Shown here piece after piece: positions 1 to 6,775 of a stretch of 16,407 bases of DNA (positions are counted from its first letter, which is position 1; every line of letters begins with the position of its first letter). Location: contig JAJYZN010000044.1 of the NCBI GenBank assembly GCA_021799915.1, positions 1-16,407 on the forward strand. Direction: 5' to 3'. A program made the translations under genes and the position numbers. The notes beneath the pieces were generated by a model that saw nothing but the letters and a program-made list of their open reading frames with translations, searched no databases and was not told the origin of the DNA. The DNA is from Actinomycetes bacterium. Lineage in GTDB: Bacteria > Actinomycetota > Acidimicrobiia > Acidimicrobiales > RAAP-2.

Positions 1-168
1 GGCTGCGACCAGGACGACGAACGCTCCCGCCGTCACGAGCACGGATCCCCTGAGGCGGCGCCGGCTGGGGGTTTCGGGCCGCCCCGACCAGCGGCGATGA
101 TGGCGGACCGGAGCGGAGTCGTCGCCGATCAATGTGGCCTCATGCTGTGTGTGCTCTCTGGTCTCCAT
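1..168 (-). CDS. N-terminal part of an unidentified single-pass or multi-pass membrane protein (cut by window edge)
   Basis: Reading the minus strand from the ATG at 168 gives 56 codons with no stop before the window edge. The first 40 or so residues are hydrophilic and basic (METREHTQHE at the start, then an Arg-rich stretch ending RRRLRG). They are followed by a hydrophobic segment beginning SVLVTAGAFVVLVAA, which looks like the first membrane helix of a protein with a cytoplasmic N-terminus. A GAGG sequence lies about 8 nt before the ATG, and a promoter-like pair lies further upstream at 266-294. The family cannot be recognised from this fragment. Actinobacterial sortases, LytR-CpsA-Psr proteins and many secreted enzymes begin in this way, so no function is assigned. 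The gene is separate from the ccm cluster, whose last gene ends at 344. Confidence 0.55.
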   Translation of the reverse strand, partial: METREHTQHEATLIGDDSAPVRHHRRWSGRPETPSRRRLRGSVLVTAGAFVVLVAA

Positions 169-236
169 CCCTGCTACCTCCACCCTTCCCGTACCAAGTT
201 CGGCCGAACCCGCCACCCAAGTTCCCACTTCAAGGG

Positions 237-267
237 ATGGGCTCGATGGATGGGCTCGATGGATGGG
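237..267. repeat. 13-bp tandem repeat, about 2.4 copies
   Basis: ATGGGCTCGATGG occurs at 237-249 and again at 250-262, followed by a partial ATGGG copy. It lies between ccmI and the divergent start of the partial gene, directly downstream of the candidate -10 element and so within the predicted leader RNA. The rest of the 169-343 spacer shows no gene. Confidence 0.85.
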
Positions 268-294
268 CATAACATGTCGGGCAAGGTAGGTCAA
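266..294 (-). promoter_or_regulatory. candidate sigma-70-type promoter for the gene starting at 168
   Basis: On the minus strand, TTGACC (294-289) is followed after exactly 17 nt by TATGCC (271-266), which is preceded by a TGN extended -10 element. Transcription would start near 259. That gives a leader of about 90 nt carrying the 13-bp tandem repeat. The -35 match is good (5 of 6) and the -10 match is partial (3 of 6). Confidence 0.4.
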
Positions 295-343
295 TGGAGG
301 TGCCGCCCTCCATCCGCAGGTCGAGGGAGGCCTCCGGGTCGAA

Positions 344-1291
344 TTAGCGGGCAGTGGGTGCTCCGGTCGACGGCACCCCGGAGGGAAGTGGGATCCCGGC
401 GAGGGTGAACGCTTGGCGGATGTCGGGGGTGGCGCTGTCGAGAGACCGGGCCGGGGGGTGCTCGGAGAGGAACAGCCGGTACTGGGTCACCGCGCCGGAT
501 GCATCGTGATCTCCGAGGAGGTCGATGGTGCCGAGGTAGAGGTGTCCGGCGTAGAAGGTCGGGGCGACGACCGTGGCCCGGGTCACCAGAGCGCGCCCGG
601 ACGACTCGAGGGCGGCGTTGTCGGTCTGGTCCCCGGTCTCCCACTCCAGCCACCCCCCTTCGGCCAGTGCCTCGGGCTGGCCAGGGTTCTCCGAGAGCAC
701 CGTCCGGTAGAGCTGAAGGGCGGTCACGACGTGCCCCTCCCCCACCAGGGTTGCCGCCTGTGCGACCTGCTGGGTCACCAGCGCCTTGCCGTGCAGAGTG
801 ACGCTGCCGGTGGCCGTCTCCCCGGGCAGGCGGGGAGAGGCGACGTCGACGACGAGGAGCACCGCGCCGGCCACCAACGCGGCGATGCCCACCACCACCA
901 TCCACCGCCGGCGCTTGAACAGCCGGTGGCCAGAACGGGCCGGTCGATCTAGGGCCGCGGCGTCCTTCGAGCTGCCGGGAGCATCGGACTCGGACGGCTC
1001 GGTGCCGTCGTTGAGCGCGCACGACGCCCGGAGCTCAGCCAGCCGTCCCTCCACCGCGGCCAGATCCCTTTCATCGCGGCGCCGCAGGACGGAGTAGTCG
1101 TCGTCACCGAGGTCACCGGCCTCGTGCTCGCGCTCGGCATCGTCGAGTGACCGGCGGAGGAAGTCCCGCCGGTCCTCCAGGTGCCAAAGCTCCTCCCCGG
1201 CCCCGGTACTCCCCGGGGCTCGGCGCGAGGGCTCCCGCCGATGGCCGGGCCGCTGCGGTCCGGCTTCGGGAGGCGGGCTGACGATGCTCAC
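344..1291 (-). CDS. ccmI: CcmI-like cytochrome c maturation protein with C-terminal TPR-like region
   Basis: The predicted protein has 315 residues. CcmI is the apocytochrome chaperone that presents substrate to the CcmF/CcmH heme lyase. Residues about 32-90 contain ERDFLRRSLDDAEREHE-type sequence (here RRDFLRRSLDDAEREHEAGD) followed by DDDYSVLRRRDERDLAAVE. This is the charged coil typical of the CcmI cytoplasmic loop. A single membrane helix follows at about 131-150, after a KRRRW stop-transfer stretch. The extracytoplasmic part has helical pairs such as VTALQLYRTVLSENPGQPEA that look like TPRs. I chose the GTG at 1291 because it overlaps the ccmH stop as GTGA and has a perfect GGAGG eight nt upstream; the frame is open further upstream, to 1393. 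The canonical first membrane helix of CcmI is absent, so the topology is N-in with one span. This is the last gene of the ccm run. The assignment rests on domain order and context, since sequence conservation in CcmI is weak. Confidence 0.78.
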   Translation of the reverse strand: MSIVSPPPEAGPQRPGHRREPSRRAPGSTGAGEELWHLEDRRDFLRRSLDDAEREHEAGDLGDDDYSVLRRRDERDLAAVEGRLAELRASCALNDGTEPSESDAPGSSKDAAALDRPARSGHRLFKRRRWMVVVGIAALVAGAVLLVVDVASPRLPGETATGSVTLHGKALVTQQVAQAATLVGEGHVVTALQLYRTVLSENPGQPEALAEGGWLEWETGDQTDNAALESSGRALVTRATVVAPTFYAGHLYLGTIDLLGDHDASGAVTQYRLFLSEHPPARSLDSATPDIRQAFTLAGIPLPSGVPSTGAPTAR

Positions 1292-1869
1292 CGCGCCTCC
1301 CGACGAAGCAGGGCCATCGCCCGTGATCGCCGGCGGAAGTACACGGCCAGTACCGCGAAGGTCACCACCGCCCCGAGCGCGGGGAGGAACCACACCAGGG
1401 AGATCAGCCCGCTGGTCGGGGGTCGGAGGAGGATCGTGGGACCGTACTGGCCCACCAGGGTGCTCTCGATCTGCGAGTTCGTGCGCCCCAATGCCACCAG
1501 GTGGGTGACCTCTTCACGCACGGCCACTGCCGCCGAGGCCGAAGACTGCGCCACCGAAAGATCGGCACAGCTCGGGCACCGTACCTGTGAGTCGATGGTG
1601 GCAGCCCGCTGGGCTCTGGTCTGGCGTCCCCCGGTGGCGGCACCGCTCCCTATGGCCAGTGCCACGACCAGCACCACGAGGAGGGCAGCCAGGGACCACC
1701 ACTGGCGGCCCCGGCGAACCGGCCCCGGCCGCACCGAAGGGGACCGCAATTCCCCAGACCCCCCCGTAGGGATCTGCTGCCGGGTGGACGCCGGCTTCAC
1801 CCCGGTGCTGGCCCCGGTCCCGGCGGCGGTTCCGGTGCCGGTTCCACTCCCAGCCGGACCCTCAGCCAT
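1288..1869 (-). CDS. ccmH: CcmH-family thiol oxidoreductase of cytochrome c maturation
   Basis: The predicted protein has 193 residues. CcmH keeps the heme-binding cysteines of apocytochrome c reduced and works with CcmG and CcmF outside the membrane. The family motif LRCPxCQ appears as VRCPSCADLSVAQSSA at about 96-111, with the redox pair C98 and C101. A membrane helix precedes it (about 57-76) and another follows it (about 155-177), as in other CcmH proteins. Instead of a cleavable signal peptide there is a cytoplasmic N-terminal extension of about 55 residues. It starts with a Gly/Thr repeat (GTGTGTAAGTGASTG) encoded by low-complexity DNA. The ATG at 1869 overlaps the ccmG stop by 8 nt, and the stop overlaps the ccmI GTG. 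The extension could be shorter if translation starts later, but no strong ribosome site decides this. Confidence 0.9.
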   Translation of the reverse strand: MAEGPAGSGTGTGTAAGTGASTGVKPASTRQQIPTGGSGELRSPSVRPGPVRRGRQWWSLAALLVVLVVALAIGSGAATGGRQTRAQRAATIDSQVRCPSCADLSVAQSSASAAVAVREEVTHLVALGRTNSQIESTLVGQYGPTILLRPPTSGLISLVWFLPALGAVVTFAVLAVYFRRRSRAMALLRREAR

Positions 1870-2467
1870 TGGACCGGCGGTCCTGGGCCAGCATGGCGTC
1901 GAGCTGTGTGGCCTTCACCGGTCCGGCCCACACCCCGACGATCACCCCTTTGGGGTCGATCAGGAAGGTCATCGGTGGTGACTCGACGCCGTAGGCGTTG
2001 GCGATGGCACCGTTGTGGTCCGGCACCGCCGGCCAACTCTGCCCCGACGTGCTCACGAACTGCTCGGCGGCGGCGTCGGAGTCGTTGAACACCACGCTGA
2101 CCAGGGCTACCCCCGAGTGGACCCGGTGCTGTTCGGAGTCGAAGCTCACGAGGTTCGGCTCCTCGGCCTGGCACGGTGGGCACCAGCTGGCGAAGAAGTT
2201 CAGGTAGACGTAGTGCCCCCGGTAGGAAGACAGGGTGACGACGTGCCCCTGGAAGTCCCGGCCCGAGAAGTTCGGCGCCATCCGGCCCAGGAGCGGGCTC
2301 CCCACTTGGGTGGCCTGGTACGAGGGTCTGGTGGCGGCCACGACGGCCACCACGACCAGGACGGCCAGGACCCCCGCGGCCAGCCAGCGGACACGGTGCC
2401 GGGATCGGCGGAAGGCCAGCGGGTCGACCGCGGGGTCGGCGGCGGGGTCGGCCGTGGGACCGGTCAA
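1862..2467 (-). CDS. ccmG: CcmG/DsbE-type membrane-anchored thioredoxin
   Basis: The predicted protein has 201 residues. CcmG is an extracytoplasmic thiol-disulfide oxidoreductase. It receives electrons from CcdA and reduces CcmH or apocytochrome c. A short cytoplasmic N-terminus is followed by a membrane anchor at about 28-46, then a thioredoxin fold. Visible family marks are the active site FFASWCPPCQAEEP (C96, C99), the preceding hydrophobic strand VYLNF, and the cis-proline loop SPPMTFLID (about 163-171, P165). The TTG start at 2467 is chosen because it overlaps the ccmF stop as TTGA and has GGGGAG nine nt upstream; it is also the most upstream start in frame. The redox motif WCPPC is typical of reducing CcmG/ResA proteins. 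Function follows from the family and from its position between ccmF and ccmH. Confidence 0.93.
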   Translation of the reverse strand: MTGPTADPAADPAVDPLAFRRSRHRVRWLAAGVLAVLVVVAVVAATRPSYQATQVGSPLLGRMAPNFSGRDFQGHVVTLSSYRGHYVYLNFFASWCPPCQAEEPNLVSFDSEQHRVHSGVALVSVVFNDSDAAAEQFVSTSGQSWPAVPDHNGAIANAYGVESPPMTFLIDPKGVIVGVWAGPVKATQLDAMLAQDRRSNG

Positions 2468-4614
2468 GGGGCGTCACTCCCCACCGGCTCGACGGCCGGG
2501 GGCTGGGTCGCTCCGACCGGAGACGTGGGCGCCACCGGAGGCGTGGATGGCGCCACTTGAGTCCGCCGCCCCGGCGCTCCGGCCACGGCCGGGGACTGGA
2601 CGACCACCGGAGCGGGAGCCGAGACCGGGTCGGTGGATCGGCGCCGGCTCCCGGGCAGGAGGGCCATGAGCCCCCCGAGGCCTACGATGAGCCCACCGGC
2701 CCACATCCAGGCCAGGAGGGGCTCGATCACCACGCCGATGGCGATGGACCCCGACGGAAGGTTCGGGAACGCAGTGGCGCCCGTGGTCGGACCGGTACCG
2801 CCGATGGCGTCGAAGGTCAGGTAGACGTCACCGAGGAAGCCGGAGTCGATGGCCGGCGTCCCCACCGCCTCGGACTGGGGTCCCCCGTACTTGCTCACCG
2901 CCGGGTAGAACAGACCGCCGCCGTCGACTCGGATGATCGCCTCGGTGGCCACCCGTTGGGGAGTGTCGACTGTGCGGATGCCCTCGAAGACGAAGGTGTG
3001 GCCGTCGTAGTGCACGAGCCTTCCCTGGGCGAGGGCGAGCTCGGTCTGGGCCCGGAAGGACGTGGCCGCCACCAGCCCCACGGCAAGCACCACGACGCCC
3101 AGGTGGACCACCATGCCGCCGTTGGTCCGGCCGACGATCCCCCGCCACACGCCGGCGCCGTGGCGGAGGCTCGCCCGGACCGTCAACACGATCGACCTCG
3201 CCGCCGAAGCTCCGGCGAAAGCACCGAGCCCGAAGCCCAGCAGCGGCTCGAATCCCCGGATCCCCGCGGCCACACACCCGACCACGGTCAGCACCCCGGC
3301 CCACGCCGGCACGGCCAGGCGGTGCCAGAGGACGCCGGCATCCACCTTGCGCCAGTTCAAGGCCGGCGCCACCGACATGAGCAACAGCAGTGCCAGTCCG
3401 AAGGGCACGGCCACCGTGTTGAAGTACGGGGCGCCGACGGTGACCTCCTGGTGCTTGAGGGCCTGGTACAGGATCGGGAACAGGGTCCCCAGGAGGACGA
3501 CGAGAGCAAACCCCACGAACAGCACGTTGTTGAGCAGGAACGCACCTTCCCTTCCGAGCGGGGCGTCGATCCCTCCCGGCGAGCGCATGCGATCCCCCCG
3601 CCAGGCGATGAGCCCGAAACCGACGGCCACCACCACGAGGAAGAAGGCGATGAGGATCGGCCCCAGGTCCGACTCGGAGAAGGCGTGGACCGACTGGACC
3701 ACACCGGAGCGGGTGAGGAAGGTGCCGAGGATGGTGAGGGCGAAGGTGGCGACCGACAGCGACAAGTTCCATACCCTGAGGAGCCCCCGGCGTTCCTGGA
3801 CCAGGACCGAGTGGAGGTAGGCCGTGCCGCAGAGCCACGGCATCAGGGCCGCGTTCTCGACCGGGTCCCAGCCCCAGAATCCGCCCCACCCCAGCACCTG
3901 GTAGGACCACCACGCGCCCAGGACGATGCCCACCGTGAGGCACGTCCAGGCCAGGAGGGTCCATCGGCGGGTCTCCACCTGCCAGCGATCACCGACCCGA
4001 CCGGTGACCAGCATCCCGACGGCGAAGGCGAACGGCACCGTGAACCCCACGAACCCCATGTACAACAGGGGCGGGTGCACCGCCACGAGAGGATTGTCCT
4101 GGAGGAGAGCGTTCGGCCCGGCTCCGTGAAGTGGTGCGTGCCCGGCCACCGTCGTGAACGGATTGGCCGGAATGGCCATCAGGCCGAAGAAGAACGCCGC
4201 CACGGCGTACATCACCAAGGTGGCCCATCGGATCACCGGGTCGGCAGCCTCCCTCCTGTAGCGCCAGACCAGGGCGGCGGTGAACGCGGCCAGGACGAGG
4301 CCCCATAGCAGGATGGACCCGGCCAGTGCCGACCACAGGCCGGTGATCGAGTAGATGAGGGGCGTAGCCCGGGCGTTGTTGTCGGCGACGTAGACCAGGG
4401 AGAAGTCGTGGGTGATGAGCGCGTGCTCCATGGCTGCGGTGGCCAGCACGGCGCCGAACAGGAGTGCGGCGGCGAAGACCCGGGCGTCAGGAAGGTGCCC
4501 GCGGGGTCGACCTCGGGACTGACGGTACACAGTCACGGCCAGGACCACGACACCGACGAGGGCACTGGCGAGCCCCAGCCAGATGCCGATCTGCCCCAGG
4601 ACGGCGTTCAGCAC
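2464..4614 (-). CDS. ccmF: CcmF heme lyase subunit of cytochrome c maturation
   Basis: The predicted protein has 716 residues. CcmF is a polytopic membrane protein that takes heme from holo-CcmE and attaches it to apocytochrome c. The tryptophan-rich WWD heme-binding motif is intact at 243-262 (WGGFWGWDPVENAALMPW). Histidines match the four conserved heme ligands of E. coli CcmF: H180 in VAVHPPLLY and H310 in VQSVHAFSE (periplasmic, 130 apart, as in E. coli), H268 in GTAYLH, and H504 in GGMVVHLG. A large extracytoplasmic loop lies at about 520-620, before the last helix. After that helix a Pro/Ala-rich tail of about 60 residues (657-716) looks dispensable. The start is GTG, 22 nt after the ccmE stop, the only non-overlapping junction from ccmA to ccmI. 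A GGAGG lies in this gap. The stop overlaps ccmG by 4 nt. Confidence 0.96.
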   Translation of the reverse strand: MLNAVLGQIGIWLGLASALVGVVVLAVTVYRQSRGRPRGHLPDARVFAAALLFGAVLATAAMEHALITHDFSLVYVADNNARATPLIYSITGLWSALAGSILLWGLVLAAFTAALVWRYRREAADPVIRWATLVMYAVAAFFFGLMAIPANPFTTVAGHAPLHGAGPNALLQDNPLVAVHPPLLYMGFVGFTVPFAFAVGMLVTGRVGDRWQVETRRWTLLAWTCLTVGIVLGAWWSYQVLGWGGFWGWDPVENAALMPWLCGTAYLHSVLVQERRGLLRVWNLSLSVATFALTILGTFLTRSGVVQSVHAFSESDLGPILIAFFLVVVAVGFGLIAWRGDRMRSPGGIDAPLGREGAFLLNNVLFVGFALVVLLGTLFPILYQALKHQEVTVGAPYFNTVAVPFGLALLLLMSVAPALNWRKVDAGVLWHRLAVPAWAGVLTVVGCVAAGIRGFEPLLGFGLGAFAGASAARSIVLTVRASLRHGAGVWRGIVGRTNGGMVVHLGVVVLAVGLVAATSFRAQTELALAQGRLVHYDGHTFVFEGIRTVDTPQRVATEAIIRVDGGGLFYPAVSKYGGPQSEAVGTPAIDSGFLGDVYLTFDAIGGTGPTTGATAFPNLPSGSIAIGVVIEPLLAWMWAGGLIVGLGGLMALLPGSRRRSTDPVSAPAPVVVQSPAVAGAPGRRTQVAPSTPPVAPTSPVGATQPPAVEPVGSDAP

Positions 4615-4636
4615 CGGACCCGACCAGCCTCCATGC

Positions 4637-5152
4637 TCAGCGAGCCGTCCCGCTCTTCGGATGGGCCGACGACGCAGTCGCCGTCGCGGTGTGGAGGGGA
4701 CTGTATGTCTGGGAGTGCTTCTCCATGATCTGGTTCGACATGAACACGTCCGACGACGTCGACGCGAAGTGACCTACCACGATGACCGGTATGTCCTTGT
4801 GGAACAGCTGGGGCGGTGACCCGACGCTGTGGACGGCGACCTCCTCGGTCCCCTGAGACACCACGAAGTCGGTGCCGTCGGCAGTGGGGTGGATCGATCC
4901 GGGTGCCACTGTGCCCTCCAGGCGGAAGACCGTCGTGCCCAGGGCCGATCGGCGCGACAGCGCCTGGTGGACCGTCTCGTAGTAGTTGAGCGAGCTGCCG
5001 AGCCCCTCGACGAGAAGGAACACCGCCGCCGCGGCCAGGACGCAGAACACGAGGACCACCCGTCGCCGCTGCCTACGAGGGCGGCGTGGGCCGGGGCCCG
5101 GTGGGAGGGGACCTCCACCGGAGTCCCCAGGAGCACTGGCGACGGTGCTCAA
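4637..5152 (-). CDS. ccmE: CcmE heme chaperone
   Basis: The predicted protein has 171 residues. CcmE covalently binds heme outside the membrane and delivers it to CcmF. A Pro/Arg-rich cytoplasmic N-terminus leads into one membrane helix at about 32-50, followed by an OB-fold domain. Landmarks are SLNYYETVHQAL (about 54-65), the strand EGTVAPGSIHP, the DFVVSQG stretch, and the heme-attachment motif MEKHSQTY. In that motif H146 and Y150 match the spacing of E. coli H130 and Y134. The histidine form is kept, not the cysteine variant seen in some bacteria and archaea. Translation most likely starts at TTG 5152, which forms TTGA with the ccmD stop and has GAGGT six nt upstream. The frame is open to 5308, but that part is an out-of-frame copy of ccmD. 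The tail after Y150 is short and low-complexity. Confidence 0.9.
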   Translation of the reverse strand: MSTVASAPGDSGGGPLPPGPGPRRPRRQRRRVVLVFCVLAAAAVFLLVEGLGSSLNYYETVHQALSRRSALGTTVFRLEGTVAPGSIHPTADGTDFVVSQGTEEVAVHSVGSPPQLFHKDIPVIVVGHFASTSSDVFMSNQIMEKHSQTYSPLHTATATASSAHPKSGTAR

Positions 5153-5301
5153 GCTTCGACCTCGGGATCTCGGCGGTCCGGGACCCGGTTCTCCGACACG
5201 GCCACGGCCCGGGACAGCCGGCGCCGGCGCCACCAGAGACCGACGGCATAGGCGAACAGCACGGTCAGGCAGATCACGTACCCGGCGACGACGTACTTCA
5301 C
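5149..5301 (-). CDS. ccmD: CcmD-like small membrane protein
   Basis: This is a 50-residue ORF. CcmD helps release holo-CcmE from the CcmABC complex. The protein begins MKYVVAGYVICLTVLFAYAV, giving one membrane helix at about 3-23, and then a basic cytoplasmic stretch GLWWRRRRLSRAV and an acidic end (PEVEA). This is the expected CcmD form: a short N-out helix with Tyr near the start, followed by a positive patch. The GTG start at 5301 overlaps the ccmC stop as GTGA, with GGAGGTGG just upstream, and the stop overlaps the ccmE TTG as TTGA. CcmD sequences are poorly conserved, so the call rests on size, topology, composition and its exact place between ccmC and ccmE. Confidence 0.85.
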   Translation of the reverse strand: MKYVVAGYVICLTVLFAYAVGLWWRRRRLSRAVAVSENRVPDRRDPEVEA

Positions 5302-6110
5302 CGACCACCTCCGGTCGGCTCAGGCACGGGCACGGGCACGGGCCCAGGCACTGGTGCCGGTTGGCCGGGACGTGCTCCGGCCGTCGCGCCGGGATCGGAT
5401 CCTTCGGCTCGCCGCTCGGCCAACGAGACCTCGAGCTCCTGATGGCCGATGCGGTCGGCCATGACCTCGACGTCGTAACGGACCACCACCATCCACACGA
5501 AGACCAGGGTCAGGGCGACGAAACCCAGGAGAAGCGTCCACGCCATGGACCCGTGGATGGTGGGCGAGAGTGTGGCGTTCAATACCGTGGCCTTCTGGTG
5601 AAGGGTCTGCCACCAGTCCACCGAGAAGTGCACGATGGGCACGTCCACGAATGCCACCAGAGCCGCAACCGCGCACCGCTTGGCCCGGACTTCGGGGTCG
5701 GCCGGCACCCGGCGAAGGGCCAGGTAACCCACGAAGAGCACCAGCAACAGGGCGGTGCTGGTGAGGCGAGCTGTCCAGGTCCACCACACGCCCCAGGTGG
5801 GGCGTCCCCACAGCGATCCGCTGACCAGCGTAAGGGCGTTGAACACCACGCCCACCTCCACCGACGCCGCCGCCAGGCGGTCCCAGAACAGCGACCGGGT
5901 CCGCTTCCACAGGTACAGGAGGCTGGCTAGCGCCGAGAGCCCGAAGGCCAGGTAGAGCGCCACCCAGGCGATCGGGGGGTGCAGGTACAAGAGGCGGACG
6001 AGTGTGCCCTGCACCTTGTCCGGTGGCGTGACCCACAGGCCGAGCCAGACCGTGGCGGCAGTGGTCACCAGGGCCGCGATCCCGATGGTGCGGAGAATGA
6101 CGGGCTTCAT
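5298..6110 (-). CDS. ccmC: CcmC heme-handling protein of the CcmABCD complex
   Basis: The predicted protein has 270 residues. CcmC is a six-helix membrane protein that binds heme and loads it onto CcmE. The two conserved histidine ligands are present: H44 in LLYLHPPIAW and H171 in DWWQTLHQ. The WWD loop lies at about 98-118 (SGSLWGRPTWGVWWTWTARL). Its normally conserved Asp is Thr113, confirmed at the codon level (5772-5774 reads ACA on the minus strand). The ATG at 6110 is chosen because it overlaps the ccmB stop as ATGA; an in-frame extension to 6233 lies inside ccmB. The C-terminus carries about 40 extra residues ending in a Pro/Val repeat (PVPGPVPVPVPEP) encoded by three copies of a 6-bp unit. 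The stop overlaps ccmD. Confidence 0.94.
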   Translation of the reverse strand: MKPVILRTIGIAALVTTAATVWLGLWVTPPDKVQGTLVRLLYLHPPIAWVALYLAFGLSALASLLYLWKRTRSLFWDRLAAASVEVGVVFNALTLVSGSLWGRPTWGVWWTWTARLTSTALLLVLFVGYLALRRVPADPEVRAKRCAVAALVAFVDVPIVHFSVDWWQTLHQKATVLNATLSPTIHGSMAWTLLLGFVALTLVFVWMVVVRYDVEVMADRIGHQELEVSLAERRAEGSDPGATAGARPGQPAPVPGPVPVPVPEPTGGGR

Positions 6111-6775
6111 GCAGCCTCCTGGAGCGGGCCGTAGAGGACGATGCCCACCACGACGTAGACGACGGCGAAGGGGGCGAGGATACGGAGCCACGACACGCCG
6201 GTGGACACGTGGCCGCTGAGCGCCGCCGACCACGCCTCGGAACCGGCCAGGAGCACCGGGGCCAGGATCGGCAGCACCAGGAGGGGAAGGATCGTCTCGC
6301 GCACTCTGAGCCCGGCCGACAACGCCCCGTAGATGACCCCGGCGGCGGCCAGGCCGGCCGTGGCCAGCAGCGACGCCACCACGGCTAGCCAGACCACGTG
6401 GAGACGCACACCGAAGAGCACCGTGATCCCGGCCCAGAGCACGACTTGGAGCACGAAGAGCTGGACGGCCACCGCCGCTGCCTTCCCCAGGAAGACCCCG
6501 GCCGGGTCGATGCCCGAGAGACGGAGTCCGTCCCGGGTGCCCTCGCCGGCTTCAATGGCGAAGCTGCGCTGGGTGGCGAGCACGGTCGAGAACAACACCG
6601 CCAGCCAGAAGAGTCCCGGGGCGGCGGCTCGCAGCGTGGACGGACCCGGGCCCAAAGCGAAGGCCGAGAGGACCAGGACCAAGAGCGCGAAGGGCAGCAC
6701 CTGCCAGAGAGCCACCCGGGATCGGGCTTCGATGCGAAGGTCCTTTCCGGCCACCAGTAGGGCGTCACGCCACAT
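6107..6775 (-). CDS. ccmB: CcmB membrane subunit of the heme-related ABC transporter
   Basis: The predicted protein has 222 residues, the usual CcmB length. CcmB pairs with the CcmA ATPase. The complex uses ATP to release holo-CcmE from CcmC and CcmD. The N-terminus KDLRIEARSR is the typical CcmB start. Six membrane helices can be placed at about 23-41, 52-68, 97-122, 127-153, 160-178 and 195-216. The motif EGTRDGLRLSGIDPAGVFLGK and the loop RVRETILPLLVLPILAPVLL are both family signatures. The ATG start lies 11 nt inside the end of ccmA, and the stop forms ATGA with ccmC. Nothing looks damaged. Confidence 0.94.
   Translation of the reverse strand: MWRDALLVAGKDLRIEARSRVALWQVLPFALLVLVLSAFALGPGPSTLRAAAPGLFWLAVLFSTVLATQRSFAIEAGEGTRDGLRLSGIDPAGVFLGKAAAVAVQLFVLQVVLWAGITVLFGVRLHVVWLAVVASLLATAGLAAAGVIYGALSAGLRVRETILPLLVLPILAPVLLAGSEAWSAALSGHVSTGVSWLRILAPFAVVYVVVGIVLYGPLQEAA

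Noticed and set aside
326..335. GGAGGCCTCC palindrome just after the ccmI stop as a terminator
   Set aside because: It has no loop or T-run and 10-bp palindromes are common at this GC content.
97..408. Plus-strand 103-codon ORF at the window start
   Set aside because: It runs over the intergenic repeat and into ccmI, with no recognisable domain or ribosome site, and conflicts with the minus-strand gene starting at 168.
2557..4308. Long plus-strand ORF (583 codons) antisense to ccmF
   Set aside because: It is rich in Arg, Gly, Pro, His and Asp with no domain signal, and lies opposite a clear ccmF. High GC keeps the antisense frame open.
5153..5308. N-terminal extension of ccmE to 5308
   Set aside because: This stretch encodes ccmD in another frame, with better ribosome site, size and start-stop overlaps.
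6111..6233. N-terminal extension of ccmC to 6233
   Set aside because: It lies inside ccmB and is Arg/Pro-rich; the ATG at 6110 forms a clean ATGA overlap.
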